64,000 nucleotides of DNA from Vreelandella zhuhanensis (GTDB taxonomy: Bacteria > Pseudomonadota > Gammaproteobacteria > Pseudomonadales > Halomonadaceae). Location of the stretch: NCBI RefSeq assembly GCF_009793355.1, contig NZ_WTKP01000006.1, positions 186,001 to 250,000 of the forward strand, given 5' to 3'. The notes under the pieces are model-generated. The model worked only from the letters and a program-made list of their open reading frames with translations, searched no databases and had not been told where the DNA came from. Every line of letters begins with the position of its first letter. Within the stretch, counting starts at the first letter, position 1. Shown here piece after piece: positions 59,164-64,000 of the stretch. A program made the position numbers and the translations under genes.

Positions 59164-60464
59164 GAGTAATACCCCGCAGCCAGCGACCGGCGCGGCAGAG
59201 GCCGCGGCGCGTCGACAACTTTCTCCACGATATCCGCCGCCCGGGGCGTGCCCCCGGCGGTCCTGATCTCGCCGCTCAGGCGCGCCAAAGGACGCGCGAA
59301 GCGTGAGTCGGACAGGAGCGTCTCGAGCCGGTCGCTCAAGGCGCGCGTGCCGGTGAAGCGCGCCGAGGCCTTGAGTCCCACGCTGGCGTGCACCACACGC
59401 GCCGCCACACCGGGCTGATCGAAGGCCAGCGGCAGAATGAGGAGCGGCGTATGGGCAAGCAGGGCGTCCATCGTCGTGTTCAGGCCGCCGTGGGAAACCA
59501 CCACGTTGGCCCGGGCCAGCGCGGCGCGCTGAGGCACGAAAGCTCGCACCCAGGTCGCGCCTTCCCGCTCGAGGGCTCGCTCCTGAGCGCGATCCAGGCC
59601 GCCGCAGTGAACCAGCAATGACTGCACCTCGAGCCGACGGCAGGCCCGGGCGATACGCCGAAACAGCGGGAAGCGGTGGCCCTGCAGGGTGCCGAGGGAG
59701 ACGAAGACCAGCGGGCGGTCCCGGGCGACGGGAATCTCCAGGGCGGATTCCCTCTCTGCCACCCCACGCAGCGGCCCCACGTGATGGAAGTGTTCCGGCA
59801 GGGCGCGGCGGGGAAAGTCGAAACCGCTCACCGTCTGGCTGATCTGGGCGTAAGGGGAGAGGCATTCGTGCAGGCCTTCCCGGACCGGCAGGCCGAAGCC
59901 GGCCGCGTGGCGCGCGACGACGCGACGATGGGGCGCCATCAGGTCGTCGTAGACCCGTTCGCTGCCGGCGTAGACCCAGCGGTCCCGGGGGGTGTCGCGC
60001 AGCGTCATGGGCATGACCGGCAGCGGCAGCCCGGGTTCGCGGTTGATCGGCAGGGCGCAGGCCACGGACACATAGGGCAGGCCGAGGGCTTCTCCCAGAA
60101 GCCCGCCGGCGGCCTCCATCTGATCGCAGAGCAGGGCATCGATCCCGAGTCCCTCGAGCACGCGGGGCGCTTCCCGGCAGAGCATGTCGGTGGTGCGGCC
60201 CATGTCCTGAATCAACCGCCTGAGTCCCAGCGGACCACCGGGGCTGGCGGCCAGGCGCAGGGTCTTGTCCAGAGAGCCCGGGGGATGGCTGACCTCCCCC
60301 AGCGCCTGAAAGCCGACCCGCGGGTCCCGCAGCCAGCGCACGGCATCCGCCTGGTGCAGAAAGGTCACTCGGTGTCCCCGCCCGATCAGTTCACAGGCCA
60401 GTGCCTCCAGGGCGTGGAAATGGCTCGGCAGGGAAGGCGCGATGACGGCGATATGCTTAGCCAT
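59160..60464 (-). CDS. crtX: Zeaxanthin glucosyltransferase
   Basis: 434 aa from the ATG at 60464 ([19 protein letters not shown]), which overlaps the idi stop by 8 bases (ATGGCTAA); a longer frame from 60521 is not needed. GT1-type fold. The C-terminal nucleotide-sugar region is [20 protein letters not shown], then [20 protein letters not shown] with the conserved D and Q. It adds glucose from UDP-glucose to the zeaxanthin hydroxyls to give zeaxanthin glucosides. Operon position matches Pantoea-type clusters. Confidence 0.92.
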   Translation of the reverse strand: MAKHIAVIAPSLPSHFHALEALACELIGRGHRVTFLHQADAVRWLRDPRVGFQALGEVSHPPGSLDKTLRLAASPGGPLGLRRLIQDMGRTTDMLCREAPRVLEGLGIDALLCDQMEAAGGLLGEALGLPYVSVACALPINREPGLPLPVMPMTLRDTPRDRWVYAGSERVYDDLMAPHRRVVARHAAGFGLPVREGLHECLSPYAQISQTVSGFDFPRRALPEHFHHVGPLRGVAERESALEIPVARDRPLVFVSLGTLQGHRFPLFRRIARACRRLEVQSLLVHCGGLDRAQERALEREGATWVRAFVPQRAALARANVVVSHGGLNTTMDALLAHTPLLILPLAFDQPGVAARVVHASVGLKASARFTGTRALSDRLETLLSDSRFARPLARLSGEIRTAGGTPRAADIVEKVVDAPRPLPRRSLAAGYYS

Positions 60465-61509
60465 AGGGCTCTTCCAGGGGGACGCCGCGCTCATCCAGCA
60501 GCACCGCCGCACGCAAGGCACGCAGATCGGCGCTGCCGGTACAGAAACAGGCGATACGCAGCTGCTGGATGACCACCTCGAAGTGCTCGATCACCGCCTG
60601 ACTGGATTTGGTGGCACTCTCGAGCACCGCCGCGGCCTGGCCCACCAGGTCTGCGCCCAGGCGTATTGCCTTGGCGGCGTCCACCCCATCGCGAATGCCG
60701 CCGGAAGCGATCAGCGGCGTCTCCGGCAGGGTCTGGCGCACCGCCCGAATGGCCTGGGCGGTGGGGGTGCCCCAGCCGGCGAAGGCCATGGCGACCCGGC
60801 GCTGAGTCGCGCGTTCCGCCTCCACCGCCGCCCAGCTGGTGCCGCCGGCGCCGGCCACGTCGATCATCGCCACGCCTTCTTCCACCAGCGCCCGGGCCAC
60901 GTCGGGGGAGATACCCGCGCCCACTTCCTTGACCACCACCGGCACCTCGAGCGACGTGACCAGCGTGCCGATGGCCTGACGCACGCCACGCCAGTCCCGG
61001 TCGCCGCCCTGTTGCACCGCCTCCTGCAGGGGGTTGAGATGGACGATCAATGCATCCGCCTCGATCATCTCCACCGCCCGGCGCGCCCAGTCGATCCCCC
61101 GGGGCTCCCTTAGCTGACCCGCGCCGATATTGCCAAGCAGGGCGATATCCGGGGCGATGCGTCGTAACTGCTTAGTCAGGCCATGATCGCTGCCAGACTG
61201 CAGGGCGACTCGCTGGGAGCCGATGGCCAGGGCGATACCCAGGTGTTGGGCGGCTTCTGCCAGGTGATGATTGATCGTTTTGGCCCGTTCGGCACCGCCG
61301 GTCATGGAACTGATCAACAGCGGCGCGCTCACTGGTTTATGGAAAAGTCGTGTGCTTAGATCAATATCGTCCAGGTGCAGCTGTGGCAAGGCGCAATGGG
61401 CGAAGCGATAGTCGGCGAATCCCGTAAGGGTCGGAGCAGTAGCCCGACGAGCGTCCAGAACGATGTCGAGATGATCATTCTTGCGTTTCACCAAACCCTC
61501 ATCGGTCAT
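60457..61509 (-). CDS. fni: Isopentenyl-diphosphate delta-isomerase, type 2 (FMN-dependent)
   Basis: 350 aa. Type 2 Idi features: [14 protein letters not shown] at the N-terminus, [73 protein letters not shown] and [20 protein letters not shown] (FMN phosphate loop). It interconverts IPP and DMAPP to supply crtE. It is the first gene of the - operon; the 50 bases upstream (61510-61560) should hold its promoter. Confidence 0.95.
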   Translation of the reverse strand: MTDEGLVKRKNDHLDIVLDARRATAPTLTGFADYRFAHCALPQLHLDDIDLSTRLFHKPVSAPLLISSMTGGAERAKTINHHLAEAAQHLGIALAIGSQRVALQSGSDHGLTKQLRRIAPDIALLGNIGAGQLREPRGIDWARRAVEMIEADALIVHLNPLQEAVQQGGDRDWRGVRQAIGTLVTSLEVPVVVKEVGAGISPDVARALVEEGVAMIDVAGAGGTSWAAVEAERATQRRVAMAFAGWGTPTAQAIRAVRQTLPETPLIASGGIRDGVDAAKAIRLGADLVGQAAAVLESATKSSQAVIEHFEVVIQQLRIACFCTGSADLRALRAAVLLDERGVPLEEPYG

Positions 61510-61747
61510 GTCGCGCTCCCGCTGGAAAATACATTGGATTACCGTTGTATAGGTTAATATCGAACGAGGCTACGCATCAGACCGCCAAGCGGAAAACCGG
61601 GACAGATTTATTTTCGACTGCTGCCAATTTAAAATTTCAAAATCTTCAAGCGAGCCATCGCCGGTTTCGCTCGTCTCAAATCCGGCTGAATCGGTTAATT
61701 TCTGCGGTTCTCTTTTTGCCGTGCCTGTCCTGGCAAATCCTCGAGAT

Positions 61748-62370
61748 TCAGAATACGTAGATTGCCCCAACACCTACTTCCGCTTCGTAATCGCTGCGCG
61801 CAATTGGGCTATCCCTAACATCGCTACTAAAACGCTCGTATAGCGCCTCGCCAAAAACCTGCCATTTCTCACTGACAAAATAACGGAAGGTATAGTTTAG
61901 CCCGATAGAGCGAAAGCCACCGTCGAGATCGGTTTCATCTAGCCCAGAATTAGCTGCCTGTTTTGAGTCTATACCAATATCTCTATTAGCATAATCGCTA
62001 TCGGGATAAACCAAAACAAGACCCAGTTCTGACCCCGTACCATCTGTTTGATCACCGAAACGACGCCCAGCCCCAAAAATAACAAGGTTCCCGTCATCGC
62101 TAGTAATAAGTCGCCCATCTAGCCAATAACGCCAGTCCGAATCAAATGCACGACGCGCCTGCAAAACGAGTTCAGTGCTCGCGTCGACATCACCAAGACC
62201 ATCCAAACGACCGTCCTCGGAATCACTCTCTTCACGGCCCTCTTCGAAAGGGAAAGCCACAGCCGCGTCAAAAAGTCAGGTTTCAGATCGAAGTCCTCGC
62301 CAGCCTAGCGCCGCACCCGCCCAATAGTAGATACCATCTCCGTTTCGCCATTGCACTGCGCCAGCAGGAT
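61748..62370 (-). pseudogene. MipA/OmpV-family outer-membrane protein, broken
   Basis: The C-terminal part (from 62260 down) reads as a MipA/OmpV beta-barrel end: VLVYPDSDYANRDIGID, FRSIGLNYTFRYFVSEKWQ, FGEALYERFSSDVRDSPIAR, and the terminal GVGAIYVF ending in F. Upstream on the same frame GVNPAGAVQWRNGDGIYYWAG and ALGWRGLRSET lead to a TGA at 62276-62278. The N-terminal signal peptide and the first strands are missing. MipA-type proteins are scaffold or osmotic-stress outer-membrane proteins. Confidence 0.75.
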
Positions 62371-62539
62371 TGACCCCTGAATTCAAGCAATATCAGCCGA
62401 GGCTCTTTGGGAAACGCTAATTTCATAAGTGCGGACAGTTACAGAGATTTATCAAAGCCTCTGGGTGACTTTCTGGCCTTTCCGAGCCGCATATCTTAGG
62501 TTATTCGGGGGTGGAGCCACCATCGAGAAGGAAAGTGCA

Positions 62540-63625
62540 ATGCTAAAAACTTTGGAAGAGGGTTTACAGGCCTGGATGTTGCCGGGCATTTTGGCGTTGC
62601 TTGCCGTGATAGCCAGTTACACCCTCTACCGGCTGACGCTAGCGGTAATCAGGCACTTTTCGAAACGGCGAACCGTCCCCCGGCTGTTTCTGGACGCGGC
62701 TGCCAAGGCGCTGGGCTTGGTCACCAGCCTGCTGGTACTCAGGGCTACGCTCAATGGCGCTCCGGATGACCTGCTGCTCTTGGCGCCGGTGAAACAGATG
62801 GTCACATTGCTACTGATTCTGTCCCTGACGTGGGCAGCGGTTCGCCTGACCTCAGTCATTGGCGACGTTATCGTGTTGCTGAATCCGGTATTGGAAGGAC
62901 AGTGGAAACGGGCCCGCAAAGTAGAGACACAGACACGCTTCCTGGTCCGTTGTCTGAATGTCCTCGTTATCATCGTGGGCATTGGTGCCGCGCTGATGAC
63001 CTTCGAGCCGGTACAGAAAGTGGGCGCCAGTCTGCTGGCGTCCGCAGGTGTTGGCGGCATTGTTCTGGGTTTTGCTGCACGGCCGGTACTCAGTAACCTG
63101 TTGTCGGGCATTCAGATTGCGCTCACCCAGCCGTTCCGCATTGATGATGTACTATACGTGCAGGGCGAGTGGTGCTGGGTCGAGGAAGTGACCGCAACCT
63201 ATGTAGTCCTGCGGGTGTGGGACCAGCGTCGGCTTATAGTACCGTTGCAGTGGTTTATCGAGAACCCTTTCCAGAACTGGTCGCGGAATACGACGGATTT
63301 GCAGGGCACGGTCTTTATCTGGGTTGATTACACCATGCCCATCGAGCCACTGCGCCAGGAGTTCTCGCGCTTGCTGGATACGATGAAGCAGTGGGATGGC
63401 AAGGTGGCGACTGTTCAGATTACCGACTCCAATGAGCAGGCGCTACAGGTCCGCTTCCTTATGAGTGCACCTAACTCCAGCCAGAACTGGGATCTACGAT
63501 GCGCTATCCGTGAGGGGCTGGTGACATTTATACAGCAGCATTACCCCTCGCAACTGCCCCGCCTTCGCGCGCGATTGGTGGATACTTCTCCAGAGTTTGA
63601 GGGCAACGCCAACCAACCTGGATGA
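62540..63625 (+). CDS. Small-conductance mechanosensitive channel, MscS family
   Basis: 361 aa from the ATG at 62540, which has AAGGAAA 7 bases upstream; an in-frame ATG at 62429 is less likely. Four or more membrane helices (PGILALLAVIASYTLYRL, MVTLLLILSLTWAAV, CLNVLVIIVGIGAALM, and the pore helix) are followed by the beta domain. The pore-lining region is GASLLASAGVGGIVLGFAA and the beta-domain start is SGIQIALTQPFRIDDV. The channel releases solutes on hypo-osmotic shock, fitting a halophile. No partner genes. Confidence 0.9.
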   Translation: MLKTLEEGLQAWMLPGILALLAVIASYTLYRLTLAVIRHFSKRRTVPRLFLDAAAKALGLVTSLLVLRATLNGAPDDLLLLAPVKQMVTLLLILSLTWAAVRLTSVIGDVIVLLNPVLEGQWKRARKVETQTRFLVRCLNVLVIIVGIGAALMTFEPVQKVGASLLASAGVGGIVLGFAARPVLSNLLSGIQIALTQPFRIDDVLYVQGEWCWVEEVTATYVVLRVWDQRRLIVPLQWFIENPFQNWSRNTTDLQGTVFIWVDYTMPIEPLRQEFSRLLDTMKQWDGKVATVQITDSNEQALQVRFLMSAPNSSQNWDLRCAIREGLVTFIQQHYPSQLPRLRARLVDTSPEFEGNANQPG

Positions 63626-64000
63626 CCTTCAAAGAGAACCGCCTGAGGTATCTAGGCTTGGTCGCCGACTCCAATCTGACAACCGAAAAAAAGCCGTAGT
63701 GCTGTCACCGGACTTTGAATCGCCCCGAGATTTGTAGACACCACCTGATCTTATAATTGTGGTGTAAGGGGATCGCCTGAGGAGACAATTAAAGTGTTTA
63801 GATAAGATTTTCTAATAATGAGCCATTACATCAGATTTAACTAATTGGCTGCTTTTGGCTGGGTGGAAAAGTGACTGGTCATCAGTTGCTGGGTCACGAT
63901 CAACAGAACGACTAGACCGTAAAGAAAAGGCACTCAGGACGGAGGAGGCGCCGTCCAGAGGACAGCAAGACTGAGCCCTAAAAGTATGAGACCAATCGAC
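63626..64000. other. Non-coding end of the window
   Basis: 375 bases after the channel gene. No gene, RNA or clear terminator can be supported; the sequence is cut by the window end. Confidence 0.4.

Noticed and set aside
59164-59865. N-terminal extension of the crtY frame
   Set aside because: Lies wholly within crtX; crtY starts at the ATGA overlap at 59163.

Overview
The window looks like chromosome of a gammaproteobacterium, most likely Halomonadaceae (Halomonas or a close relative). This is inferred from the core genes (dnaQ-nudC, sohB, prpE, a YhhQ-type queuosine-precursor transporter, a CvrA-type antiporter), an MvaT-type nucleoid protein and the mid-to-high GC core. It is a mosaic: two mobile islands and a horizontally acquired pigment cluster separated by short core stretches.

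1-24.1 kb, island A. It opens with a three-gene operon: an MmeI-like adenine methyltransferase whose N-terminal nuclease motif is not recognisable, a DExH helicase and a GIY-YIG nuclease. This looks like a restriction system whose functions are split over three chains. Then come an IS701 relic, a protein with a Xre/MbcA-antitoxin-like C-terminus, a DUF262-HNH (GmrSD-like) nuclease, an MvaT-family xenogeneic silencer, small unknown genes, an orphan VapB antitoxin, a DUF433 membrane protein, an Xre regulator, an IS5 relic and a serine resolvase. The right edge is a tightly overlapping six-gene leftward operon of three different tyrosine recombinases, two small accessory proteins and a RecD2-like helicase. 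This is probably the mobility module, and it abuts dnaQ.

24.2-36.2 kb, core: dnaQ/nudC, an SCP2 protein, sohB, an ArsR regulator, prpE, a candidate preQ1-I riboswitch with the YhhQ transporter, a YbfF-like esterase, a DnaQ/UvrC-like fusion nuclease, a ThiY/SsuA-like binding protein, a CvrA-like antiporter and tRNA-Ser(UGA).

36.2-49.9 kb, island B, integrated in the 3' end of tRNA-Ser. The ends are directly visible as a 19-bp direct repeat (36229-36247 and 49912-49930), and paired 11-bp arm-type repeats lie just inside both ends. Cargo: an Abi_C abortive-infection protein preceded by a coupled 35-aa ORF, a convergent FRG-domain protein, a serine recombinase, a protein built of two copies of that recombinase's HTH domain, an AntA/AntB-type antirepressor, several unknown proteins, structured non-coding segments, and a C5-methyltransferase with a restriction-endonuclease candidate. 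The tyrosine integrase lies at the distal end.

49.9-64 kb: a decayed IS3 transposase, then a complete zeaxanthin-glucoside gene set. On + are crtE, an ABC exporter pair and crtZ. On - is the overlapping operon idi2-crtX-crtY-crtI-crtB. A degraded crtZ-like relic lies before crtZ. The set should convert IPP/DMAPP to GGPP, phytoene, lycopene, beta-carotene, zeaxanthin and its glucosides. A MipA/OmpV pseudogene and an MscS-type channel follow.
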